Below are positions 11,114 to 20,477 of a stretch of 64,000 nt of DNA, in pieces. The notes beneath the pieces were generated by a model. That model did no database searches. It had not been told where the DNA came from and was given only the letters and a program-made list of their open reading frames with translations. The DNA lies in assembly GCA_023423695.1 (NCBI GenBank), contig JAFAFA010000027.1, positions 97,787 through 161,786 on the forward strand, in the 5' to 3' direction. This DNA comes from Pseudomonadota bacterium. Lineage in GTDB: Bacteria; Pseudomonadota; Alphaproteobacteria; Azospirillales; Azospirillaceae. How positions within the stretch are numbered: position 1 is the first letter of the stretch; each line of letters starts with the position of its first letter. Both the position numbers and the translations under genes were made by a program.

Positions 11114-12766
11114 TCAGCGGTGATATCGCGAGACCAAGGCCACCAGAAAACAGCCCAGAAGCCCTATGCCGAAAATCCAGTCTCCCATGCGGGCATAGGC
11201 TGTGATGCCGGATGGCGCTTTCGGCAACGTGGTATCGATGACGCCCCGTTCACCCAGGCCGAGCAAGTGTTGCACACGTCCGTAGGCGTCCACCACCCCG
11301 GATATTCCCGTATTCGCCACCCGGACCAGCGGCAGCCCTTCCTCCACCGCGCGGACCTGATTGATGGCGAAGTGCTGGTGGGGGCCGGCAGTGCGGCCGT
11401 ACCAGGCGTCGTTGGTCAGGTTCAGCAGCCATTGCGGACGGTCGGCGACGTCGACCACCGCGCCGGGGAAGATGCTCTCGTAGCAGATCAGCGGGCTGAA
11501 GGGCGGCAGGCCGGCCGCGCTGCTCCCAAGATGCAGGGTGCGTGGCCCCGGCCCGGCGGAGAACTCCGCCCCGTTTCCGGCGATGGCACCGACCGGCAGC
11601 CACTGCCGCAGCGGCATGTACTCGCCGAAGGGAACGAGGTGGAACTTGTCGTAGCTGGCGACCGCAGCGCCGCTGCCGTCCACCGCCACCATGCCGTTGT
11701 AGTAGCGCCGCTCGCCGTCCTCGCCGACGATGGTGCGGGGCGCTCCGGTGATCAGCAGTCCGCCCGGCGGGGTCACGGATGCCATCGCCTGACGCACGCG
11801 TGCGTCGTCCTCGATGAAGAAGGGGACGGCGGTCTCCGGCCAGATGACGATGTTGGGCGGCGGGGCGGCGGGATCGGCGGGAGGGGCGGCCGACAGGGCG
11901 AGATGGTTCTGGAAATTCTGCACGCGCTCGCCGGGCGCCCATTTCAGCCGCTGGTCGATGGCCGCCTGAACCAGCCGCAGCCGCAGGCCGGGCACCGGCT
12001 CGTCGACTGCATCCGCCAGCCTCCAGGCTCCCCAGCCGCCGAGCACGGCCAGCAGGGTCAGCCCGGCGGCGACGCTGGCCCAGGCGCGGCGCGGAGCGGT
12101 GTCGCGGTCGGCCAGGGCGGCGGGCAGCGACGCGACCAGCACCGTCACCAGCGTCAGGCCATAGATGCCGAAGAGCGACACGCTCTGCAGCACCGGCAGC
12201 ACCCCGATCCAGCCATAGCCGATCAGGTTCCACGGGAAACCGGTGAAGACATGGCCGCGCAGCCATTCCCACAGGCACCAGCAGGCGGCGAACAGCAGCG
12301 GCCGTCCCAACCCGGCGCCGAAGCCGCGGCGGCGCAGCAGGTGGAAGCACAGGGTGGCGCCGCCGCTGAACATCGCCAGCAGGATCGGCAGGCCGACCGC
12401 CGACAGCGGCAAGGCCCACCAGAACCGTTCGATGTCGGTGAACAGCGCGGCGCTGATCCAGTAGAGTCCCAGCAGGTGATGGCCGAAGCCGAAGAACCAG
12501 CCGACAGCGAAGGCGCCCTTCTTCGTCTCGACACCATCCAGCAGCCAGATCAGCCCGGGAAAGGCGACCAACAGCACCGGCAGCACATCGGCCGGCGGCA
12601 GCGCCAGCGTGGCGAGCCCGCCCAGCATCATCGCGGCGGTCATCCGGCGCCATCCGGTCAGCGCGGACAGCCGCGCGGAGACGCGGCCCAGCCGGGCCGG
12701 GACGGGCAGGGTGTCGGTGGCGGTCAAGGCGGAAACTCCGGCAGCGGCAAGGGCAAGCGGCGCCAT
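11114..12766 (-). CDS. lnt: Apolipoprotein N-acyltransferase
   Basis: Inner-membrane enzyme that adds the third acyl chain to bacterial lipoproteins. The N-terminal half has six to seven hydrophobic segments (for example AAMMLGGLATLALPPADVLP, LLVAFPGLIWLLDGV). The C-terminal half is a periplasmic nitrilase domain with the triad Glu311 (WPETAVPFF), Lys374 (DKFHLVPFGEY) and Cys428 (LICYESIFP), and a last TM segment (IFGIGLLGCFLVALV). All three catalytic residues are intact. The start is the ATG giving 550 residues; a longer frame has no family-like sequence. Lnt is placed downstream of corC/ybeY as in many proteobacteria but is separated here by about 240 bp of repeat-bearing DNA. Confidence 0.95.
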   Translation of the reverse strand: MAPLALAAAGVSALTATDTLPVPARLGRVSARLSALTGWRRMTAAMMLGGLATLALPPADVLPVLLVAFPGLIWLLDGVETKKGAFAVGWFFGFGHHLLGLYWISAALFTDIERFWWALPLSAVGLPILLAMFSGGATLCFHLLRRRGFGAGLGRPLLFAACWCLWEWLRGHVFTGFPWNLIGYGWIGVLPVLQSVSLFGIYGLTLVTVLVASLPAALADRDTAPRRAWASVAAGLTLLAVLGGWGAWRLADAVDEPVPGLRLRLVQAAIDQRLKWAPGERVQNFQNHLALSAAPPADPAAPPPNIVIWPETAVPFFIEDDARVRQAMASVTPPGGLLITGAPRTIVGEDGERRYYNGMVAVDGSGAAVASYDKFHLVPFGEYMPLRQWLPVGAIAGNGAEFSAGPGPRTLHLGSSAAGLPPFSPLICYESIFPGAVVDVADRPQWLLNLTNDAWYGRTAGPHQHFAINQVRAVEEGLPLVRVANTGISGVVDAYGRVQHLLGLGERGVIDTTLPKAPSGITAYARMGDWIFGIGLLGCFLVALVSRYHR

Positions 12767-12844
12767 AGGTAATGCGGCCGGGCAGGGGCGCCAAGGTGCT
12801 TGTCGGCTGGGCTGGGTTGTGGGGGGAGTGGCGTCTGCGCATTG

Positions 12845-12967
12845 CCCCCTCCCCATCCCTCCTCCGCTTGTCAGCGGTGGAGGGGGGGGTAGAACGCTTT
12901 ATGGCGTGATGCAATCGCGAAGCGGAGGAAGTCCCCTCAACGATCGGACCGGCCTTTGGCCGGCCGA
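12845..12967. repeat. Degenerate GC-rich inverted-repeat element between corC and lnt
   Basis: Contains a CCTCCTCCGC / GCGGTGGAGG stem (one mismatch) and a separate hairpin ATCGG-A-CCGGCC / GGCCGG-CCGAT at 12943-12967, plus runs of CCCCTCCCC and GGGGGAGGG. It resembles the clearer copies near 36.55 kb and 41.6 kb. It probably acts as, or derives from, an intergenic repeat. No gene is visible in 12767-13006. Confidence 0.5.
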
Positions 12968-13006
12968 TGGCGGGGGAGGGTCAGGGTGGGGACAACCCCG
13001 AAGACG

Positions 13007-13963
13007 TTATGCCGTCTCCGCCAGTTCCGAACTGTTGACCGGAACGTTGTGGACGCGCAGGCGCTTCAGGCGGCGGGAGTCGGCATCGACGATCTCGAAC
13101 TCCAGGCCGGACGGATGCACCAGCCGCTCGCCCAGCCCCGGCACGCGGCCGGCGATGGAGACGACCAGACCGCCGAGCGTGTCGATGTCCTCGCGCTCCT
13201 CCTCGGACAGGACCGGGCCGACGCGGTGCTCGAAATCCTCGATGGGCAGGCGGGCGTCGGCGATCAGGCTGCCGTCGGGGCGTTCGACCAGACGAGGCGC
13301 CGCGGTCTCGTCATGCTCGTCCTCGATCTCGCCGACGATCTCCTCCACCAGATCCTCGATGGTGACGAGGCCGTCGATGCCGCCGAACTCGTCCACCACC
13401 AGCGCCATGTGCTGGCGGGTCTGGCGCATCTGGACCAGCAGGTCGAGCACATGCATGGAGGGGGCGACGATCTTCGCCTCGCGGATGATGCCGGTCAGGT
13501 CAGGCCGGTGGCGCAGGCCCTCCGGCGAGATCGCCTGCTTCGCCAGCAGGGTCAGCACATCCTTGATGTGGATGATGCCGACCACGTCGTCCAGCGTCTC
13601 GCGGAACACCGGCAGGCGGGAATGGCCTTCCTCGGCGACGCGCTGGACCAGGGTGGGGAAGGGCGTGTCGATCTCGACCGCGATGATGTCGGCGCGCGGC
13701 ACCATCACGTCGGCGACGGTGCGGTCGCGCAGCTTCAGGATGTTGGTCAGCAGCGCCCGTTCGCCGGATCCCAGCGAATCCTCGCCGTCCTCGCTGGCGG
13801 CATCGTCCAGGCCTGCGATCAGTTCCTCGATCGTGCCGCGCAGGGATGTGTCCTCGCGGCCGCCCCAGACGGTGCGGAGCCACCCCTTGAACAGGTGGCC
13901 CAGGGAATGGTCTTCGGCCCCGTGGTCATCACGGGGCGTGCGACTGTCGGATATTTCGCTCAT
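13007..13963 (-). CDS. corC: CBS-domain transporter-associated protein (CorC/HlyC family)
   Basis: 318 residues with no membrane segments, i.e. the soluble CorC-type arrangement. It has an N-terminal linker (GTIEELIAGLDDA), a CBS pair from about residue 80 to 205 (RTVADVMVPRADIIAVEIDT; SRLPVFRETLDDVVGIIHIK; MALVVDEFGGIDGLVTIEDL), and a C-terminal CorC_HlyC domain (about 225-305, RLPIEDFEHRVG). Members have been linked to magnesium and cobalt efflux. Its start overlaps the ybeY stop by 4 bp (ATGA), so it is translationally coupled within the miaB-phoH-ybeY-corC operon. Confidence 0.92.
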   Translation of the reverse strand: MSEISDSRTPRDDHGAEDHSLGHLFKGWLRTVWGGREDTSLRGTIEELIAGLDDAASEDGEDSLGSGERALLTNILKLRDRTVADVMVPRADIIAVEIDTPFPTLVQRVAEEGHSRLPVFRETLDDVVGIIHIKDVLTLLAKQAISPEGLRHRPDLTGIIREAKIVAPSMHVLDLLVQMRQTRQHMALVVDEFGGIDGLVTIEDLVEEIVGEIEDEHDETAAPRLVERPDGSLIADARLPIEDFEHRVGPVLSEEEREDIDTLGGLVVSIAGRVPGLGERLVHPSGLEFEIVDADSRRLKRLRVHNVPVNSSELAETA

Positions 13964-14462
13964 CGGTCCGGCGGTTGGTGGTTGGCGGCATAGGGGTCGG
14001 CGATTCCGAAGCTGGCGAGCAACCGGGTTTCCAGCGCCTCCATCTCCTCGGCCTCGTCGTCTGTCTCATGATCATAGCCCAGCAGATGCAGAACACCATG
14101 CATCACAAGGTGAGTCATGTGGTCTTTGAAGTTTTTCCGCTGTTCGGAGGCTTCGCGGGCGACCGTTTCATAGGCCAGGATGACATCGCCCAGCATGACG
14201 GGCATGCCGTCCTGCGCTTCCGGCTCCTCCGCTTCGGTCAGGGCGAAGGACAGCACGTTGGTCGGCTTGTCCTTGCCGCGATACTCGCGGTTCAGCCTGT
14301 GGACCAGCGCGTCGTCGGCCAGGACGACCGACAGCTCGGCCGGTCCTTCCTCGTCGTCGTAGGCGGCGCCCAGGGCGGCGAGCGCCGCGCGCTCGGCCAG
14401 CCATTCGGCGTCCTCGCCCCAGTCGCCGGCTTCACGTGAAACAGTGATATCGACCGCGCTGG

Positions 14463-14466
<4 letters not shown>
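13960..14466 (-). CDS. ybeY: Endoribonuclease YbeY (rRNA maturation)
   Basis: Metal-dependent endoribonuclease involved in 16S rRNA 3'-end processing and ribosome quality control. The 168-residue product carries the zinc motif HGVLHLLGYDHETD with His123, His127 and His133, and the conserved upstream segments TNVLSFAL and LGDVILAYETV. It overlaps phoH by 4 bp upstream and corC by 4 bp downstream. This order (phoH-ybeY-corC) is nearly universal in proteobacteria. The Asp/Glu-rich insertion around residues 78-88 is slightly longer than in E. coli. Confidence 0.96.
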
Positions 14467-15553
<1,087 letters not shown>

Positions 15554-15557
<4 letters not shown>

Positions 15558-16948
15558 GCGCTTGCCTCCAAGGTTACGGCAGGCTGGAAGGGAGAGGCGG
15601 TGGTGTGTTCACCCGTGATGACCGTGCCGGCGAGGCTGTTGGCCCGCGCGGCATCGACCCGCACCTCGACGATGCGGCCGAGCAGCCGCTCGTTCGCCTC
15701 GGCATGGACCGACTGCATCCACGGGCTGCGGCCGAGCAGCTGGCCGTCGCGGCGGCCGATGCGGTCGAACAGGACCGGCACGCTGCGGCCGACGAAGCCG
15801 TGGTTGAAGGCGACCTGCTGGGCGTCCAGCAGCTGGTGCAGCGCCGCCAGCCGGGCTTCCTTCACCTCTTCCGGCACCCGGGATCCCTCGACCGAGGCCG
15901 GGGTGCCGGGGCGCGGGCTGTATTTGAAGGAATAGGCCTGGGCATAGCCGATCTCGGTCACCAGCTTCAGCGTCGCGGCGAAATCGGCGTCGCTCTCGCC
16001 GGGGAAGCCGACGATGAAGTCGCCGGACATTGCCAGATCGGGCTTGGCGCTGCGCAGCCGGTCGACAAGACGGCGGTAATCGTCGGCGGTGTGCTTGCGG
16101 TTCATCGCCGCCAGGATGCGGTCCGACCCGGCCTGCACCGGCAGATGCAGGTAGGGCATCAGCTGCGGCACCTCGGCATGGGCGCGGATCAGGTCGTCGG
16201 CCATGTCGCGCGGGTGCGAGGTGGTGTAGCGGATGCGCGCCAGCCCGTCGATCTCCGCCAGTTCGCGGATCAGGCGGCCGAGGCCCCAGGTCGTGCCATC
16301 CGGCCCATCGCCGTGCCAGGCGTTGACGTTCTGGCCCAGCAGGTTGATCTCGCGCGTGCCGCCGGCGACGAGCCGCTTCGCTTCCGCAAGGATCTGGCCG
16401 GCGGGTCGGGAGAACTCCGCGCCGCGGGTGTAGGGCACGACGCAGAAGGTGCAGAACTTGTCGCAGCCTTCCTGCACCGCCAGGAAGGCGGACACGCCCT
16501 GGCTGCCGGCTTCCTCCGGCAGGAAGTCGAACTTGGATTCCGCCGGGAAATCGGTGTTCAGCACGCTGCCGGCGGCGCGGCTGGCCTTGGCCACCATTTC
16601 CGGCAGGGTGTGGTAGGTCTGCGGGCCGAAGACCATGTCGACGAAGGGGGCGCGGGCGACGATCTCCTCGCCTTCGGCCTGGGCGACGCAGCCGGCGACC
16701 GCCAGGATCATCCGGCCGTCCTCGGCCTCCGCCTTGCGGTCCTTCATCTGGCGCAGGCGTCCAAGCTCGGAGAACACCTTCTCGGCGGCCTTCTCGCGGA
16801 TGTGGCAGGTGTTCAGGATCACCATGTCGGCGCCGTCCGGCTCATCGACCGGTTGGTAGCCCAGCGGTGCCAGGACGTCCGCCATCCGGGCGGAGTCGTA
16901 CACGTTCATCTGGCAGCCCCAGGTCTTGATGAACAGCTTCTTGGTCAA
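15554..16948 (-). CDS. miaB: tRNA-2-methylthio-N6-dimethylallyladenosine synthase MiaB
   Basis: Radical SAM methylthiotransferase that completes ms2i6A37 in tRNAs. The 464 residues show three parts. The N-terminal UPF0004 domain has cluster cysteines Cys12, Cys48 and Cys87 (WGCQMN, LNTCHIREKAAEK, AVAGCVAQ). The radical SAM CxxxCxxC is at Cys162/166/169 (EGCDKFCTFCVVPY). The C-terminal TRAM domain runs from about residue 385. It is the first gene of the miaB-phoH-ybeY-corC set, ending with a 4-bp overlap into phoH. A candidate promoter lies about 100 bp upstream. Confidence 0.97.
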
Positions 16949-17044
16949 CCCGCACCCTTCCGCTCAGAACAAAAACGAATAGCGCGCTCACGATGCTGCG
17001 TGGCGCGCGGCACGCCGTCCATCCGGCGTCGCTCCTGAAAAGAT

Positions 17045-17073
17045 GGTATCGCGTGTGGGGCGAATCGAGTCAA
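17045..17073 (-). promoter_or_regulatory. Candidate promoter of the miaB operon
   Basis: TTGACT, a 17-bp spacer and GATACC on the minus strand, about 97 bp upstream of the miaB start. It overlaps the 10-bp inverted repeat 17055-17064 / 17080-17089. The -10 is only a half match, so this is tentative. Confidence 0.4.
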
Positions 17074-17089
17074 TCCCGCTTCGCCCCAC
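17055..17089. repeat. 10-bp perfect inverted repeat downstream of the GNAT gene
   Basis: GTGGGGCGAA and TTCGCCCCAC separated by 15 nt. It lies 52 bp after the acetyltransferase stop and could fold in its 3' UTR; no U run follows immediately. It also overlaps the candidate miaB promoter, so operator and stem-loop roles are both possible. Confidence 0.55.
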
Positions 17090-17140
17090 CCCTATTTGCA
17101 AACAGGGCGTTTCCACAATCCGGACCAAGAGCCCAAATGC

Positions 17141-17845
17141 TCACGCCACCCCGGCCTGCAGCCCGCCGCGCCAGAACCAGTCGGTCCGCCGCACGCGGTC
17201 AGTCCAAAGTCGCTCCGCCGCCGTCCGGTTGAACAGGGCGCTGAAAGGGACGGGGGTGTCTCCCGCCGGCATGTCGGCAGTCATCCCGAGGGCAGGCACC
17301 AGCACCGGCACGGCGCCGGCAGCGGCATCCTGGGCGTCGGCCGGCAGGGGCTTGCCGATCATGCCGGCGGCCCCCGACAGCGCGCCTTCGACCAGTTCCA
17401 GTCCCAGCAGCCGGTTCATGTCGACCGGACCCGGCATCTCCATGCCCAGGGTCAGGGCGCGGGAGAAGCCGAACCGCTCGTAATAGGGGGCATCGCCGAC
17501 CAGGATCACCGACTTGTAGCCCAGCGCCACCGCCTTGTTCAGGCTCATCCGGATCAGCTTGCTGCCGAGCCCGCTGCCCTGCAGATGGGCGGCGACCGCG
17601 ATGGGGCCGAGCAGGATGGATTGGGTGGCGCCGCCGACCAGGATCGGCCAGTAGCGGATGGTGCCCACCACCACCTCGCAACCATGCTCGTCATGCTCGA
17701 TGGCGACGAGGTTCAAGGCGGGGATCGAGTCGACGCCGTCGCGCAGCCGGTAGGCGGTCTTGGTGAAGCGGTCCGGGCCGAACGACGCGTCCAGCAGGGC
17801 TTCGATGGCGGCGGCGTGCTTCGGCTCTTCGACGGTGATGATCAT
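17141..17845 (-). CDS. GNAT-family N-acetyltransferase
   Basis: A 234-residue acetyltransferase. The GNAT core is residues 1-165. It begins MIITVEEPKHAAAIEALLDA, has the acetyl-CoA binding motif A GSGLGSKLIRMSLNKA after ILLGPIAVAAHLQ, and then VILVGDAPYYERFGFSRAL. This resembles the YhbS-like subgroup (predicted N-acetyltransferases). The last 65 residues are a C-terminal extension of unknown role. The ATG start has a GGGAG ribosome binding site about 8 nt upstream. The substrate cannot be inferred. It is transcribed toward miaB but separated by about 190 bp. Confidence 0.85.
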   Translation of the reverse strand: MIITVEEPKHAAAIEALLDASFGPDRFTKTAYRLRDGVDSIPALNLVAIEHDEHGCEVVVGTIRYWPILVGGATQSILLGPIAVAAHLQGSGLGSKLIRMSLNKAVALGYKSVILVGDAPYYERFGFSRALTLGMEMPGPVDMNRLLGLELVEGALSGAAGMIGKPLPADAQDAAAGAVPVLVPALGMTADMPAGDTPVPFSALFNRTAAERLWTDRVRRTDWFWRGGLQAGVA

Positions 17846-18072
17846 GCGTGGGGCTCCCGGCGGGAAGAAGGTCTTCTCAGAAGGCTTCTGAAGGGCGGAT
17901 CGCGCCGCCGCCGGAAGGCCGGGGGTGTCAGGTCCCCGTTGTGCCTTTGGCGTTCGCACGCGACCCAAGGACGGCCGCAACCGCAATGCGCGGTGCGAGG
18001 CTCCGTCGTCGGATGCGAAGGGCGTGCGAACGAGACATGGACAAGGCTCTTCGGCCGTTGCTGGGACTTGCG

Positions 18073-18101
18073 CATATATCATCGTCGCCCCCCTGCCGCA
18101 A
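18073..18101 (-). promoter_or_regulatory. Candidate promoter for the GNAT gene
   Basis: TTGCGG, a 17-bp spacer and TATATG on the minus strand. The -10 is good; the -35 matches only the TTG core. It implies a leader of about 220 nt before the acetyltransferase start. Confidence 0.42.
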
Positions 18102-18179
18102 GACCGTGGAGACCCGGCGATGATGCATGACTGTATCCAATCCAATGCGGGGATGTCGCAGGATTGTCCGGCCGGGTTC

Positions 18180-18208
18180 TGGACAGTGGGGAAGGCCGAC
18201 TTTATTCT
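18180..18208 (+). promoter_or_regulatory. Promoter of apaG
   Basis: TGGACA (5 of 6 consensus), a 17-bp spacer and TATTCT. The predicted start of transcription is about 85 nt before the apaG ATG, and a GC-rich hairpin (18247-18267) lies in the leader. Confidence 0.6.
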
Positions 18209-18301
18209 GCGCTGAATCGCCGCCCAGCCACCCGGACTTCCCAGCCGCCGGCCCTTTTTCGGCCGGCGCCGCCTTCGGATCGTCTGCCAGGATCGCCAGA
18301 C

Positions 18302-18694
18302 ATGTACACCGCCGTTACCAACGACATCCGCGTCACCGTCCAGCCCGTGTTCCTGGAAGACCAGTCGGCCCCGGCCGAAGGCCGCTTCGTCTGGGCCTAT
18401 CATGTCCGCATCGAGAATGAGGGCAGCGAGACGGTGCAGCTGCGCACCCGCCACTGGCGCATCACCGACGCCATGGGCCGCGTGCAGGAGGTGCGGGGCC
18501 CCGGCGTGGTCGGCGAACAGCCGGTCCTGGAGCCGGGCGACCATTTCGAATACACCAGCGGCACGCCGCTCGGCACGCCGTCCGGCATCATGGCCGGCAG
18601 CTATGGCATGGAAGGGGCCGACGGCCGCGCCTTCGACGTGACGATACCGGCCTTCTCGCTCGACAGCCCGCACCAGCCGATGCAGCTGAACTGA
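18302..18694 (+). CDS. apaG: ApaG-like protein (Co2+/Mg2+ efflux protein ApaG)
   Basis: A 130-residue protein of the ApaG/DUF525 family, a beta-sandwich of uncertain biochemical role, historically linked to cobalt resistance and magnesium efflux. The sequence follows the family from end to end: YTAVTNDIRVTVQPVFLEDQ, AYHVRIENEGSETVQLRTRHW, VRGPGVVGEQPVLEPGDHFE, TPSGIMAGSYGMEG and a closing VTIPAFSLDSP. The ATG is 85 nt downstream of a good promoter. It is monocistronic, followed by the folE promoter region. Confidence 0.95.
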   Translation: MYTAVTNDIRVTVQPVFLEDQSAPAEGRFVWAYHVRIENEGSETVQLRTRHWRITDAMGRVQEVRGPGVVGEQPVLEPGDHFEYTSGTPLGTPSGIMAGSYGMEGADGRAFDVTIPAFSLDSPHQPMQLN

Positions 18695-19071
18695 TCCGGG
18701 AAAGCCGGTTGCGGCAAGGCAGACTCCGGAAATCAAAAGCAGGCAAGTAATACAACAGAATTTGTGTGGATTTAGCGGCATTCAACACTTGGCTTTGACA
18801 AGCCGCATGGCTGCCCGTACCTTGCTGCGTGCTTGAAGGCCATAGGACCCGTCCCATCTTGGGGCTTCCGAAAGGCGCAGGCGACCGAAGCGGAGCAGGT
18901 GCGGCCACTCCGTTCGTAAATGGTTCCTTTCGTCCTGTCAGCCATCCGGTTGATCCGCCGAGGCTCAGGTTCCGTATCGAGCTAGACATGATGGGCGCAT
19001 TGCACGATCCCGGCCCGGCTGCCGCCGCCGGTCTGCGCAGTGCGCTACCCAGCAATGGAAAGGATGTTCCC
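18695..19071 (+). other. Long folE leader region
   Basis: 377 bp between apaG and folE. The first 100 bp are AT-rich for this genome and contain the folE promoter. The remaining roughly 240 nt would form a long structured 5' leader. I could not fold it into a known riboswitch by eye, although folE leaders in alphaproteobacteria can carry the THF-II (folE motif) riboswitch. Confidence 0.5.
18795..18823 (+). promoter_or_regulatory. Promoter of folE
   Basis: A consensus -35 TTGACA with a 17-bp spacer and TACCTT. It is the best sigma70-type match seen in the window apart from the right-edge promoter, and it is preceded by AT-rich DNA. It predicts transcription starting near 18830 and a roughly 240-nt untranslated leader. 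Confidence 0.68.
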
Positions 19072-19746
19072 GTGACGGCTTCCAAGACCCCGCTCGCCAA
19101 GCCCCAGGGCGTGGACAACGTGCTTCGCGGCCCCGGCAATCCCCGGCCGGAGGCGGTCGACCGCCCGTCGCGCGCGGAAGCGGAGGAAGCCGTGCGGACC
19201 CTGATCCGCTGGGCCGGCGACGATCCGGCGCGCGAGGGTCTGGTCGGCACGCCCGACCGCGTCGTCCGCTCCTACGAGGAGTTCTTCGCCGGCTACGGCA
19301 TCGACCCGGTGGAGATCCTGTCGCGCACCTTCGAGGAGACCGACGGCTACGACGAGATGGTCGTGCTGCGCGACATCCGGGTGGAGTCCTACTGCGAGCA
19401 CCACATGGTGCCGATCATCGGCAAGGCGCATGTCGCCTATCTGCCGCGCCGCCGGGTCGTCGGCATCTCCAAGCTGGCGCGCCTTGTCGAGGCCTATGGC
19501 AAGCGTCTGCAGATCCAGGAGAAGATGACCGCCCAGATCGCCAACACCATCGACGAGGTCCTGCAGCCCGAGGGCGTCGCCGTGGTAGTCGAGGCGCAGC
19601 ACCAGTGCATGACCACCCGCGGCGTCCACAAGACCGGCGTCACCATGGTGACCAGCCGCATGCTGGGCGCCTTCCGCACCGACCCGTCCACCCGCCGCGA
19701 ATTCCTGACGATGATCGGCAACCCGTCTTCGCGCGGGATGGAGTGA
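19072..19746 (+). CDS. folE: GTP cyclohydrolase I
   Basis: Converts GTP to 7,8-dihydroneopterin triphosphate, the first step of folate synthesis. The product is 224 residues from the GTG start. The zinc ligands Cys108, His111 and Cys179 lie in VESYCEHHMVPIIGKAH and EAQHQCMTTRGVHK. The conserved GTPDRVVRSYEEFF and GISKLARLVEAYGKRLQIQE blocks are intact. GTG is chosen because AAGGA lies 7 nt upstream; the frame is open to 18829 but the extra sequence is not family-like and lies in the leader. Type I (zinc) enzyme, not the FolE2 type. Confidence 0.96.
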   Translation: MTASKTPLAKPQGVDNVLRGPGNPRPEAVDRPSRAEAEEAVRTLIRWAGDDPAREGLVGTPDRVVRSYEEFFAGYGIDPVEILSRTFEETDGYDEMVVLRDIRVESYCEHHMVPIIGKAHVAYLPRRRVVGISKLARLVEAYGKRLQIQEKMTAQIANTIDEVLQPEGVAVVVEAQHQCMTTRGVHKTGVTMVTSRMLGAFRTDPSTRREFLTMIGNPSSRGME

Positions 19747-19820
19747 GGTCCAGAGGGCTTTACACCCACAACGCCGCCTGCCAAGCTCCCGCCGCTGTTT
19801 TCCAGTGAGCGGTGTGGGGC

Positions 19821-20303
19821 ATGGCGGCGAAGGTGACACCGGCGGTCAATGCGGCAAAGGCGGCGGGCGTCGCCTTCCGGCTGATGGAGTACGAGTACGA
19901 CCCGTCGGCCGACGCCATCGGCCTGCACGCGGCCGAATCGCTGGGGCTGGACCCCGCCATCGTCTACAAGACCCTGATCGTCCAGCTGGAGCCGAAGGCG
20001 CTGGCCTGCGCCGTCATCCCGGTCGCGGCCAAGCTTGATTTGAAGGCCATCGCCGCTGCGGCCAAGGCGAAGAAGGCCGACCTCGCCGACCCGGCGCTGG
20101 CGGAAAAGACCACGGGATTTCTGGTCGGCGGCATCAGCCCGCTGGGCCAGAAGAAGGCGCTGCCGACCTTCATCGACGCGAGCGCCGAAGCGCTGCCTGA
20201 AATGGTGGTGAACGGGGGCCGGCGCGGTCTGCAGATCGTGCTGGCACCGGCCGATCTGGCGAAGGCGACGAGGGCGGCGGTCTGCGCCATCGTCGCACAT
20301 TGA
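19821..20303 (+). CDS. ybaK: YbaK/EbsC-type Cys-tRNA(Pro) deacylase
   Basis: Trans-editing enzyme that hydrolyses Cys-tRNAPro misacylated by ProRS. The 160 residues match the YbaK subgroup: TPAVNAAKAAGVAFRLMEYE, ADAIGLHAAESLGLDPAIVY (HxxEAAxxLG-like), KTLIVQL, VIPVAAKLDLKAIAAA, GFLVGGISPLGQKK and FIDASAEALPEMVVNGGRRG. The family lysine in YKTL is present. An in-frame GTG 9 nt upstream is an alternative start. It follows folE by 74 bp on the same strand. Confidence 0.92.
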   Translation: MAAKVTPAVNAAKAAGVAFRLMEYEYDPSADAIGLHAAESLGLDPAIVYKTLIVQLEPKALACAVIPVAAKLDLKAIAAAAKAKKADLADPALAEKTTGFLVGGISPLGQKKALPTFIDASAEALPEMVVNGGRRGLQIVLAPADLAKATRAAVCAIVAH

Positions 20304-20328
20304 TTGCCGCGCATTGAAACCGGAATGG

Positions 20329-20405
20329 TGGTGACCCCGGCAGGACTCGAACCTGCTGCCTCAAGTTTAGGAAACTCGCGCTCTATCCTGATGAGCTACG
20401 GGGCC
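20329..20405 (-). tRNA. tRNA-Arg (anticodon CCT)
   Basis: 77 nt folding as a canonical cloverleaf with encoded CCA. The acceptor GGCCCCG pairs with CGGGGTC (one G-T). The D arm is GCTC/GAGC with a 9-nt loop, and the anticodon arm is CGAGT/ACTTG with loop TTCCTAA, so the anticodon is CCT reading AGG. The T arm is GCAGG-TTCGAGT-CCTGC. The discriminator is A, as expected for tRNA-Arg. It lies alone between convergent ybaK and the molybdoenzyme gene. Confidence 0.96.
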
Positions 20406-20477
20406 ACTTGCGCCGCACCTTAACGGTTTCGTTGCCAAGGTGAAAGTGGCTTTTGGGGGAAGAGCCGCTTCACGGCG

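Larger units (their letters stand above)
17846..18301. other. Divergent intergenic region between GNAT gene and apaG
   Basis: 456 bp with no convincing gene. It holds a minus-strand promoter toward the GNAT gene (18073-18101), a plus-strand promoter toward apaG (18180-18208) and a 7-bp hairpin GCCGGCC-CTTTTTC-GGCCGGC at 18247-18267 in the presumed apaG 5' UTR. The GNAT mRNA would have a leader of about 220 nt. Confidence 0.6.

Noticed and set aside
17846..18781. N-terminal extension of the GNAT frame by 312 codons
   Set aside because: It runs antisense through apaG and through promoter-like DNA; the ATG at 17845 with a ribosome binding site fits the GNAT family.
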